DNA of 64,000 nucleotides from CAVQDV01 sp963711375 (GTDB taxonomy: Bacteria > Pseudomonadota > Gammaproteobacteria > Coxiellales > Coxiellaceae): positions 2,666,001 to 2,730,000 of the forward strand of contig CAVQDV010000005.1 of the NCBI GenBank assembly GCA_963711375.1, in the 5' to 3' direction. The translations under genes and the position numbers were made by a program. Under the pieces are notes generated by a model. It ran no database searches and was not told where the DNA came from. It saw only the letters and a program-made list of their open reading frames with translations. Positions 52,004 through 60,249 of the stretch are shown here, one piece after another (position 1 is the first letter of the stretch; every line of letters starts with the position of its first letter).

Positions 52004-54382
52004 TCAAATTTTGGAAAGCATCAGCCAAGTCGATACGACTGAATCTGGAGTGAGGGAAATACTTTGAATGCCTTGCTGCATTAGCCAAGCCGCAAAATCG
52101 GGATGATCCGATGGACCCTGGCCGCAAATTCCCACGTATTTTCCCGCTTTATTGCAGGCATCGATGGCCATTTTTAATAACACTTTTACGGCGCCATTCC
52201 GTTCATCAAATAAATCGGCGATTAAAGAAGAATCTCGATCGAGTCCCAATGTTAATTGCGTTAAATCGTTTGATCCGATGGAATAGCCGTCTACATGCGG
52301 CAAAAATTCTTCGGCCAATAAAGCGTTTGAGGGAATTTCACACATCATATAAAGCTTTAAACCATTTTTTCCACGTTCTAAATTATTTTGCTTTAATTCC
52401 TTGACGAGCCCTTTTAGCTCATCGACCGTTCTTACAAATGGAAACATCACATGCGTGTTTACAAGCCCTTTTACTTCTCGTACCCGTTTAATGGCCGCAC
52501 ATTCCATTGCAAAAGAGGCTTGAAAACTCGGCGAAATATAACGAGAGGCCCCCCGAAATCCGAGCATCGGATTTTCTTCCTGCGGTTCAAATTCCGAGCC
52601 TCCAATTAAATTCGCATATTCATTCGATTTAAAATCGGAGAATCGAACAATAATAGGCTTCGGAAAAAAAGCCGCCGCAATCATGGCCACTCCTTCCGCT
52701 AATTTTTCAATATAAAATTCAGTGGGATTTTGATAGGCCGATATTCTGGACTTAATTTCAGCCTGAACATCTTCTGGCATTTTGTCCAAATTTAATAAAG
52801 CCTCGGGGTGAATTCCAATCATATTCCCGATAATAAATTCCAAACGTGCCAAACCCACCCCCTCGTTTGGGATGGATTGATATAAAAAAGCTTGCTCAGG
52901 ATTAGCTAAATTCATGCATAATTTTACGGGCAAATTGGGTAATTCCGCGATATCGGTTTTGTTGATAGCAAACTTTAATTTACCACGATACACTTTTCCA
53001 GTTTCACCTTCTGCGCAAGAAACTGTAATTTCTTCTGCTTCTTTGATGATTTTGGTAGCCTTCTCACAGCCGACCACCGCTGGAATTCCTAATTCCCGCG
53101 CAATAATAGCGGCATGACAGGTGCGACCACCACGGTTTGTCACAATCGCCGAAGCCAATTTCATAATCGGCTCCCAATCCGGATCTGTCATGTCAGTGAC
53201 TAAAATATCGCCACGCTTCATTCGCGCCATTTCTTTGGGGCTTGCAATTAATCGCGCCATCCCGCTTCCAATTTTTTGGCCAACACTGCGCCCATTCACC
53301 AATACATCACCGGCTTCTTCGAGCTGATACGTTTCCAAGACCGTACGCGATTTTTTGGCTTCCACGGTTTCAGGGCGAGCCTGAATAATATACATTTTTT
53401 GTGTATCACCATCTTTGGCCCACTCAATATCCATCGGTCTGCCATAATGATCTTCAATAATGAGTGACATTTTTGCCAACGATAAAATATCCTCATCTGT
53501 CATACAAAAAATGCCTTGTTTTTCGGGCGTAACAGGAACGCGTTCTGTGCTCCCGGCATTTGATGATTTTTCAGCATAAATCATTTTGTGCTGCTTGCTG
53601 CCTAATTTGCGGCTAATAATTGCCGATTTATTTTCATGCAAGCTTGGTTTATGCACGTAAAATTCATCAGGATTTACTTCCCCCTGCACTATGCACTCAC
53701 CCAAACCATAAGACGCCGTAATAAAAATTACCCCATCAAAACCGGTTTCGGTATCAATTGTAAATGCCACTCCGCTGCAGGCTAAATCACTGCGAACCAT
53801 TAATTGCACACCCGCCGAAATTCCAATTTTTCGATAATCAAAACCGCGCTGAATGCGATAGGAAATAGCACGATCAGTAAATAATGAGGCATACACGCGT
53901 TTGATAGAGACCAGTACATTCTCAATGCCATCCACATTCAAAAAGCTTTCTTGCTGGCCGGCAAATGAAGCGTCTGGAAGGTCTTCAGCCGTGGCAGAAG
54001 AACGCACCGCCACCGTTTGGCTTGGCAATACATTGAGCTCCTTGAAGGACTGTTTTACAGCCAAAATGAGAGCCTCTGTCAATTCACCCGCTAGGATAGC
54101 CTCACGAATCGCCTGGCCAGTGGCCTTTAGTCGCTCGATGTTTGAGATATCTAAACCTTGCAAGTGACTATCGATGAAGTTGGTGAGTTTGTTGTGAGAT
54201 AAAAATTCATGGTAGGCATGCGACGTCGTCGCAAAGCCCGGAGGCACCTCTAAACCCAGTTCGGAGAGCTTTGTGATCATCTCGCCTAAAGAGGCGTTTT
54301 TACCACCGACGAGCGCTACATCGCCCATTCCGGTTGACCTAAAAGGTAAAACCCTAGCTTCCTTCCGAACGTGCTGATTCAT
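52004..54382 (-). CDS. ppsA: Phosphoenolpyruvate synthase
   Basis: 792 residues. The N-terminal ATP-grasp domain (LVGGKNASLGEMI, VAVRSSATAEDLPDASFAGQQ), the swivelling His domain with GGRTCHAAIIAREL, and the C-terminal TIM barrel (RFSDFKSNEYANLIGG, GICGQGPSDHPDFA) are complete. It makes PEP from pyruvate and ATP for gluconeogenesis, consistent with growth on amino acids. The GGAG site lies 8 bp before the ATG. The usual regulator gene ppsR is not adjacent. Confidence 0.96.
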   Translation of the reverse strand: MNQHVRKEARVLPFRSTGMGDVALVGGKNASLGEMITKLSELGLEVPPGFATTSHAYHEFLSHNKLTNFIDSHLQGLDISNIERLKATGQAIREAILAGELTEALILAVKQSFKELNVLPSQTVAVRSSATAEDLPDASFAGQQESFLNVDGIENVLVSIKRVYASLFTDRAISYRIQRGFDYRKIGISAGVQLMVRSDLACSGVAFTIDTETGFDGVIFITASYGLGECIVQGEVNPDEFYVHKPSLHENKSAIISRKLGSKQHKMIYAEKSSNAGSTERVPVTPEKQGIFCMTDEDILSLAKMSLIIEDHYGRPMDIEWAKDGDTQKMYIIQARPETVEAKKSRTVLETYQLEEAGDVLVNGRSVGQKIGSGMARLIASPKEMARMKRGDILVTDMTDPDWEPIMKLASAIVTNRGGRTCHAAIIARELGIPAVVGCEKATKIIKEAEEITVSCAEGETGKVYRGKLKFAINKTDIAELPNLPVKLCMNLANPEQAFLYQSIPNEGVGLARLEFIIGNMIGIHPEALLNLDKMPEDVQAEIKSRISAYQNPTEFYIEKLAEGVAMIAAAFFPKPIIVRFSDFKSNEYANLIGGSEFEPQEENPMLGFRGASRYISPSFQASFAMECAAIKRVREVKGLVNTHVMFPFVRTVDELKGLVKELKQNNLERGKNGLKLYMMCEIPSNALLAEEFLPHVDGYSIGSNDLTQLTLGLDRDSSLIADLFDERNGAVKVLLKMAIDACNKAGKYVGICGQGPSDHPDFAAWLMQQGIQSISLTPDSVVSTWLMLSKI

Positions 54383-54490
54383 TCCATTACTCCAAGATAC
54401 TTAAACTTCTAATTTAGCAAATTTCCAGTAGAATGAGTATTTGAATTTGATCTCCATTTATGCGACATTCACTTATTAATGGTGAGCTGG

Positions 54491-54523
54491 CTTAAGAGTT
54501 TCTTAATATTAAGAGAGTAGAAT
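54491..54523 (+). promoter_or_regulatory. Putative PmrA-box promoter of phosphatase-like effector gene
   Basis: CTTAAGAGT-TT-CTTAATATT (54491-54510) matches the PmrA-box consensus; the second half is exact. TAGAAT (54518-54523) follows after exactly 7 bp, the same geometry as at 13944 and 20317. Confidence 0.75.
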
Positions 54524-54547
54524 GAGGGAGTAGAGTAGGGAAAAACT

Positions 54548-57247
54548 ATGAGAGAAGATCAAAAACCAGGAAAAATTCAAAGACGATCGGTCGACTTGTC
54601 AGTCATGCCAGCCGTTGACTCGTCCCTGGAAACGCAAGTCACTGTTGGGGACGGTCATGGCAATACTCTTCTCCTCATTTTCCAATTAATAAAAAAAGGC
54701 TTTATGAAGCTAGAGTCCGAGAAGGATTATCATCGGCTTACAGAAATCTATAAAGAATGGACAAAGAAGCACCTTCCAGACCTTGCTAAGGACCGCGAAA
54801 CCCTCGCCAAAGACCGCCAAAAGGCCATTAACTCTGTGAATAAGAACAGTTGGAAAACTCCTAAAAGAAAGAAGAAATTCGATGAATATCAAAAAATCAT
54901 TAAAGAATTCACTAGAATTTTAGACCGAGCCACAATAATAGACCAAACTACGGTGCCAGATACTCCCGAGAGACTTTTTCGCTCCATCGGTGATTTTGTT
55001 TGTGATCGTGGGGCCAGTGATCTTTTTACGCTGCTTACCGTATTCAAAATTTTCCCAAGCGATATGAAGCTTGAAATTCTTCATGGAAATCATGATCAGG
55101 AATTCCTTTGGTTTTGGGCCAATGATTTCCCACCACCCAATCACTTCATTAAACAAAACGTCTCCTATGCCAATTTATATGACCTAATACAGAATGAGGT
55201 CGTCGACAAAGAAACCGTAAATGATCTTGTCGAAAATTATTTCCTCCCCAATCTTAGATTGCTTTCCTACAGCACGAATGATGAAATTAAATCTGCAAGC
55301 ATTTTTAAGCATGCACCGACTAGCGATCCTCTTCAAAAGAAAGGTCCAGATGGTGAGCTTGTGAAAGGCCAAAAACAAGAGCTTAGAATACTAAAATTGT
55401 TGGCAAAACATTACTTAGGGGAAAATGCAGATACCCTTGATCTCAGTAAACGAGTCAATGTTGTTAATATCATCAATCAAGTTAACAATGAATTTCTGAA
55501 AAGAATTCTGGAAGACAAAAAACAAGCGAAAAATGAAATTTTAGCAATACAAGAACAAATAGATAAAAGATCAAAAGCACACAGCGATCGCAAAATCGCT
55601 ATCGAAAAAGATTATTTTACTCAGATCTCGAATATTTTTATCAACGGGATGCGCAATAATCTTGATCTCCCCAAAGAAAACGATCCTCTTGGCAATCTTG
55701 ACCAAAAACAAATTGTCGAACGCTTCAAAAATCTAGTAAGTTCTTTCGGTTTCGACACAAAATTCATTGTAACGTGTTCTCTAGAAAAATTTATGAAAAT
55801 ACTAGAAGACATAATTAGCCGATTTCCCAAAGATACGAGAGAATCAATTAAAAAGGAAATAAACAAGTTAACAGATCGAGAATCTTATAAATCCGAAGTT
55901 GCTAAGATTCTAAGTTTTCTCCCCTGGGAATTGTTTAAGGAGATGAAATCAGATAGGCAAAGGGGAAGTATTGCAAACCTTGGTGATACTTTCGATAACA
56001 TTCCCCAGATTCTAGAAAGACTTCGGGCTGAACAGACAAAGAAACATGACAATGAAAGAGAGAAAAAAATTCAATGTCTCACGGAAGCGTCTCTACTTAA
56101 AGCCAACTTTGATACTGCGAAACACGACAATTCCACTGAACTTATGGAAAAATATCCTCTAGGCGCTCTGCTTTGGGAGCGTCTAGATGACATTGGTGAG
56201 CCTCAAATGCCAGAAACTTTTGAGGGGGAGCCAGAGACAACTCAACTTTTTTCTATCACCGGTCACGACGAGCCCAAGAAAGAAAGAGACATAAATTCCA
56301 AGAAACAAAATCTTCATTCCGAGTTGGGAAAACCTGAGAATTCTAAGACTGAAACCGATTATAGTAAAGGCTTCCCAATAAAAATTAATGAATTTATAAG
56401 CTACAGCAATTTCGACGAACTTCCGGCTGAGCCTGAGATTGTGAAAAAATTCCGTCTGCAGGCAAGGGAAAAAATTGCTTTACAAAAATTAGAGACAGCC
56501 CTTTCCGTTTGCAAGGAATATGCTGATCCACGCATTCAGGAATTCCTCTCAAAACTTAATACTGATAAATCCAAGGTGGAGGACCAAACAAGAATAGATG
56601 CCATCGAAAATGAAATAAACACAGTAAACACAATCAAGGATCTAACAAAGATTTCAGTTAAAAAATATACTCCAAAATCAAGTCCCATTAAGGCCGAAGA
56701 GAATAATCTAGAAGCAGTAGCAGTACGCTCTATTGAAGTGGAGGAAGGTGCTGCTATCCAAATTAGAATCCATAGTGATGCTGAAGCTGAACCTTTACCG
56801 GATTCTGCTGCAAAGCCAGACCACCCTAATGTTCCTCAGCAAGAAGAAGGTGCTGCCAAAGCTGCGCTTCAAACGGCTTTACATTATCAAGAGTCGGATG
56901 ATCAGGTTAATCTTCCAAAGAAGCTTGAGGCACTTACATCCATGTTAGATCCTCTTAAGACACCCAACGAGCTTGCTTCGACTAAGTTAACTCACTTTTA
57001 CAAAAACTTAAATCGGTGCAAAAAACTGCTTGCTACTCATCGGAAAGCTCAAGCTCTAGTGGTGATCGGACTAACCCTACTCACTGCCATCCTGCCCCCC
57101 ATTGGTTTGGCAATACTGCTCTTCCTGATGATTCACTCAAAAGTAAAGCATGACTCGTATGCATTCTATAAAACCGATGGCTTTCATTTAGCTAAAAAAT
57201 TGGAAAGAGAACCTGAGCAGACCGTTACCCACAAACTTTTTAAATAA
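54548..57247 (+). CDS. PPP/calcineurin-like phosphatase with coiled coil and membrane hairpin, effector candidate
   Basis: 899 residues. Metallophosphatase motifs appear in order: GDGHGN (34-39), GDFVCDRG (148-155), GNHD (180-183), FKHAP (His255) and, far downstream, ITGHDE (about 565-570). These are the GDxHG, GDxxDRG, GNHE and two His elements of PPP phosphatases. Long charged coiled-coil insertions separate them. Near the C-terminus two close hydrophobic stretches (LVVIGLTLLTAILPP, IGLAILLFLMI) suggest a membrane hairpin, then a short tail. Legionella WipA/WipB are translocated PPP-type phosphatases with similarly modified motifs, so an effector that dephosphorylates host proteins at a membrane is inferred. 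The PmrA-box promoter agrees. Confidence 0.72.
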   Translation: MREDQKPGKIQRRSVDLSVMPAVDSSLETQVTVGDGHGNTLLLIFQLIKKGFMKLESEKDYHRLTEIYKEWTKKHLPDLAKDRETLAKDRQKAINSVNKNSWKTPKRKKKFDEYQKIIKEFTRILDRATIIDQTTVPDTPERLFRSIGDFVCDRGASDLFTLLTVFKIFPSDMKLEILHGNHDQEFLWFWANDFPPPNHFIKQNVSYANLYDLIQNEVVDKETVNDLVENYFLPNLRLLSYSTNDEIKSASIFKHAPTSDPLQKKGPDGELVKGQKQELRILKLLAKHYLGENADTLDLSKRVNVVNIINQVNNEFLKRILEDKKQAKNEILAIQEQIDKRSKAHSDRKIAIEKDYFTQISNIFINGMRNNLDLPKENDPLGNLDQKQIVERFKNLVSSFGFDTKFIVTCSLEKFMKILEDIISRFPKDTRESIKKEINKLTDRESYKSEVAKILSFLPWELFKEMKSDRQRGSIANLGDTFDNIPQILERLRAEQTKKHDNEREKKIQCLTEASLLKANFDTAKHDNSTELMEKYPLGALLWERLDDIGEPQMPETFEGEPETTQLFSITGHDEPKKERDINSKKQNLHSELGKPENSKTETDYSKGFPIKINEFISYSNFDELPAEPEIVKKFRLQAREKIALQKLETALSVCKEYADPRIQEFLSKLNTDKSKVEDQTRIDAIENEINTVNTIKDLTKISVKKYTPKSSPIKAEENNLEAVAVRSIEVEEGAAIQIRIHSDAEAEPLPDSAAKPDHPNVPQQEEGAAKAALQTALHYQESDDQVNLPKKLEALTSMLDPLKTPNELASTKLTHFYKNLNRCKKLLATHRKAQALVVIGLTLLTAILPPIGLAILLFLMIHSKVKHDSYAFYKTDGFHLAKKLEREPEQTVTHKLFK

Positions 57248-57264
57248 ACTAGAGCCCCTAGTTG

Positions 57265-57299
57265 TTATCCACAATTTCTGTGGATAAGACTGTGGGTAA
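57265..57299. promoter_or_regulatory. Cluster of DnaA boxes in inverted repeat
   Basis: TTATCCACA (57265-57273) and its exact complement TGTGGATAA (57279-57287) are perfect consensus DnaA boxes separated by 5 bp. A third near-match, TGTGGGTAA (57291-57299), follows. They lie between the phosphatase-like gene and addB. DnaA titration, DnaA-controlled addB expression, or an origin element are all possible. Confidence 0.65.
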
Positions 57300-57506
57300 A
57301 ATGTTTGAAACCCATCAAACTTACTGTAGTATGGGCATTATCATCAGATTGCGCAAAAATTCCCCAAAAATAATTTTCTATATTTATCAATCAGTTAATG
57401 TAAGTGCTTGATTTTCTAAGGCTCTAGCCCCTAAGCAATTGACAGAAAGTGAAGAAACAGTTTAACCTGTGTGCAACTTTCTAGAATCACAAGAGAAAAA
57501 AACGCA

Positions 57507-60248
57507 ATGGAATGTAAGACATTGTCCATTTGGGCTAGGGAAATTGCCCATCATGATCGATTGCTGCTCACGGCGAACCGTCGTTTGGCCACTTATCATC
57601 AGAAGTGTTTTAATCAAGAACAAATTCAGCTAGAAAAATCGAGCTGGCAGAATAGCCCCATCATCCCGCTTAAAAACTGGCTCCAAACGCTTTGGTATGA
57701 CCACTGCCAAACAGAGGCCGTTTTACTTTCTGAACTTCAAGAACAAGAAGTTTGGCAAGGGATCATTCTAAAGCACCAATCCCTGCTCCTGGACCTCAAA
57801 ACCACCGCCCAACTGGCTAAATCCGCCTACGAAACGCTAGCCTTATGGAACTTCTCTGTGGCAGATATTCCAAGGGATGCGAATGAACAGGTCGCAGAAT
57901 TTTATCAGTGGGCCCTAAAGTTTGAAAACATTTGCCAGAAAAATCACTGGAAGAGTTTTGGACAGATTATAAAGGAATTGCAAAATCGGATTTCAGACCT
58001 TCCCTTGCCAGAAAAAATTTATTTGGATGGCTTTGATGACCTTGCCCCTGCCTATGACAAAATTTTCTCCGATATGAAAAATCCCCCTATGGACTGGCCG
58101 AAGAAACCAAGGCATGAGACGCCCATTTTAGGGGGACGCCCAAGCTCTGGCCCTCATCCCCAAACCCTCGCACAGGATTCCGAGGAATTCAGAGGCACTA
58201 CGAAAAAAATTCTTCTTGCAGATAACGAAGCGGAAATGTGGGCCATGGCTCAATGGGCGAAAAATCAATTGGAAAAAAATCCACACATTAATATTGGATG
58301 CATAGTCCCCAATTTGGCGCAAATTCGAGATCGAGTTGACTATATCTTCACCAAAGTATTTGCCGAGGAATATTTATTAGAGGGCTACCTAAAAACTCGG
58401 CATATTTTTAATTTATCGGCCGGTGCGAGTTTAATGTCCTACGATATCATTCGAATGGCCAAGATCGTGCTGGATTTAGTAGAAGGCGAATGTGAGCTTG
58501 AAAAATTAGGGGCCTTGCTTCAATCCCCTTATCTCTGTTCAAACGACTATGACACCGCTTTAGGCGCACGTTGTCATGCCGCCCTGCTAAACTTAGGCGC
58601 AGAGTCCCTACCCTTAAGCGAAATTTATGCTCCCTTAAGCGCGCATTTCGAGCACTATTCCCAAAGTACATGGCTTGCGCGACTTCGCGCTTTTTCAGAA
58701 TGCACAAAAATACTATCCCCTCGATCACCCAGTTTATGGGCTGATTTTTTTAGCGAGGCACTAGAAGGAATAGGCTGGCCCGGTCGAAGAAGCCTCGATA
58801 GCCAAGATTATCAATTATGCACTCGTTTCTATAAATCCCTCAGCGAATTCAGCGCGCTGGATTTAATTTATCCGAGTTTAACGTTTACGAAAGCACGCCA
58901 AATTTTTAATGAATTATTAAATACGACAATTTTTCAGCCTCAATCCGTGCCAGCCAATATTCAAATTCTTGGAACCCTTGAATCAGCGGGATTTTATTTC
59001 GATGCCATTTGGATTATGGGCTTGCATGATGAGGCCTGGCCTCAAGTGGCAAAACCCAATCCATTTTTGCCCTACGAATTCCAGAAAAAAAATAACATGC
59101 CCCACGCCACACCCGCGCGAGAATTACGCTATGCCAAACAAGTATTGCATCGCTTATTACAGAGTGCGCCAATTATTGTACTGAGTTCGCCTCAACGCGA
59201 GGGCGATAAAATATTACAGCAAAGTGAGTTAATTAAAGATATTCCTGATTTCAGTGCTTCCTTCCAAAAAAGTCTGATGACAGAAAAACCCTTTTCTGGG
59301 ACAGAAAACCCGATGGAATTGATTGATGATTATGTAGTGCCACCGTTAACTCCAGAAGAAAATATACGCGGGGGGAGCTGGATTATTAAACAGCAAGCGA
59401 TTTGTCCATTTAGGGCTTTCGCTTCTGTGCGATTAAAAGCGCAAGCCTTGCCACAAACTGGGCTCGGCCTAACACCCTCTGAACGGGGAATTTTACTGCA
59501 CCGTTGCCTTGAAAAAATCTGGCGTGAACTTAAGGATCATAACAACTTGCTCTCGAAGAGTACTTTACAATTAAATACGCTCATTAATTCCGTTACCCAT
59601 TCAGTACTTGAGAATTTTGAAAATACTCAAGCAAAACCCAGAGAAAAATTTTTAAAAACCGAACAAAAACGCTTAGAAAAAATATTGCTTAATTGGCTAG
59701 ATTTTGAAAAAACTCGCTCGACATTTACCGTGGCCGCCACTGAAAGCCAATTTAAAGTGGAAATTGGGAAATTAAATTTACACGTGCAAGTAGACCGAAT
59801 TGATCAATTAGAAAATGGACAGTTGGTGATGATCGATTATAAAACCGGAAATTGTCAGGTGAGTGATTGGTTGGGTGACCGTCCTCAAGATCCACAATTA
59901 CCGCTTTATTGTACTTACACACACATCAATGATCGTGAATATTCTGGGATTAGCTTTGCCGTACTTAAACCGGGGAATTTGCAATTTAAGGGAATTATCG
60001 AAGGTGATGAAAAAACTGAAAAATATTTGCCTGGCGTGATGAGCACCACTACCTGGGATGCTCAACGGCTTCAATGGCGAGAAGCTATCGAAAAATTAAG
60101 CATCGAATTTTCATCTGGACTAGCGAGCGTAACCCCGCACGATCAAAATAGCTGCCAATATTGTGATGTAAAATCTTTATGCAGAATCGGAGCAAACCCA
60201 CGTGACGGCATTGGAAATATTATCCCCTCTCCCCATGCAGGTAATTAA
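57507..60248 (+). CDS. addB: AddB-type nuclease/helicase-like subunit
   Basis: 913 residues from the ATG at 57507 (AAGAG upstream; a GTG at 57471 lacks a site). Of the type annotated 'probable DNA repair protein' (AddB-like). A degenerate helicase portion is followed by a C-terminal RecB-type nuclease: VDRIDQLENGQLVMIDYKTG has the D..DYK active site. A Cys in QAICPFRAF plus CQYCDVKSLC forms the four-cysteine iron-sulphur arrangement of AddB. With AddA it resects double-strand breaks. The last residues (NIIPSPHAGN) are encoded by half of a genomic repeat. Residues around 195-235 (PPMDWPKKPRH and PSSGPHPQ) look like a low-complexity insertion. Confidence 0.9.
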   Translation: MECKTLSIWAREIAHHDRLLLTANRRLATYHQKCFNQEQIQLEKSSWQNSPIIPLKNWLQTLWYDHCQTEAVLLSELQEQEVWQGIILKHQSLLLDLKTTAQLAKSAYETLALWNFSVADIPRDANEQVAEFYQWALKFENICQKNHWKSFGQIIKELQNRISDLPLPEKIYLDGFDDLAPAYDKIFSDMKNPPMDWPKKPRHETPILGGRPSSGPHPQTLAQDSEEFRGTTKKILLADNEAEMWAMAQWAKNQLEKNPHINIGCIVPNLAQIRDRVDYIFTKVFAEEYLLEGYLKTRHIFNLSAGASLMSYDIIRMAKIVLDLVEGECELEKLGALLQSPYLCSNDYDTALGARCHAALLNLGAESLPLSEIYAPLSAHFEHYSQSTWLARLRAFSECTKILSPRSPSLWADFFSEALEGIGWPGRRSLDSQDYQLCTRFYKSLSEFSALDLIYPSLTFTKARQIFNELLNTTIFQPQSVPANIQILGTLESAGFYFDAIWIMGLHDEAWPQVAKPNPFLPYEFQKKNNMPHATPARELRYAKQVLHRLLQSAPIIVLSSPQREGDKILQQSELIKDIPDFSASFQKSLMTEKPFSGTENPMELIDDYVVPPLTPEENIRGGSWIIKQQAICPFRAFASVRLKAQALPQTGLGLTPSERGILLHRCLEKIWRELKDHNNLLSKSTLQLNTLINSVTHSVLENFENTQAKPREKFLKTEQKRLEKILLNWLDFEKTRSTFTVAATESQFKVEIGKLNLHVQVDRIDQLENGQLVMIDYKTGNCQVSDWLGDRPQDPQLPLYCTYTHINDREYSGISFAVLKPGNLQFKGIIEGDEKTEKYLPGVMSTTTWDAQRLQWREAIEKLSIEFSSGLASVTPHDQNSCQYCDVKSLCRIGANPRDGIGNIIPSPHAGN
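60216..60241 (+). repeat. Half-copy of the pheS-pheT palindromic repeat inside addB
   Basis: AAATATTATCCCCTCTCCCC followed by ATGCAG matches 8747-8770 at nearly every position but lacks the second palindrome arm. It provides the C-terminal codons of addB and the stretch containing the addA ribosome-binding region (CAGG). A related CCCCTCACCCTAGCCCTCTCC stretch lies in frame inside addA at 61018-61038. Confidence 0.6.
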
Positions 60249-60249
60249 A

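Noticed and set aside
57265..57299. Chromosomal origin of replication
   Set aside because: Only three DnaA boxes and no typical AT-rich unwinding array or origin-linked genes; kept only as a DnaA-box cluster.
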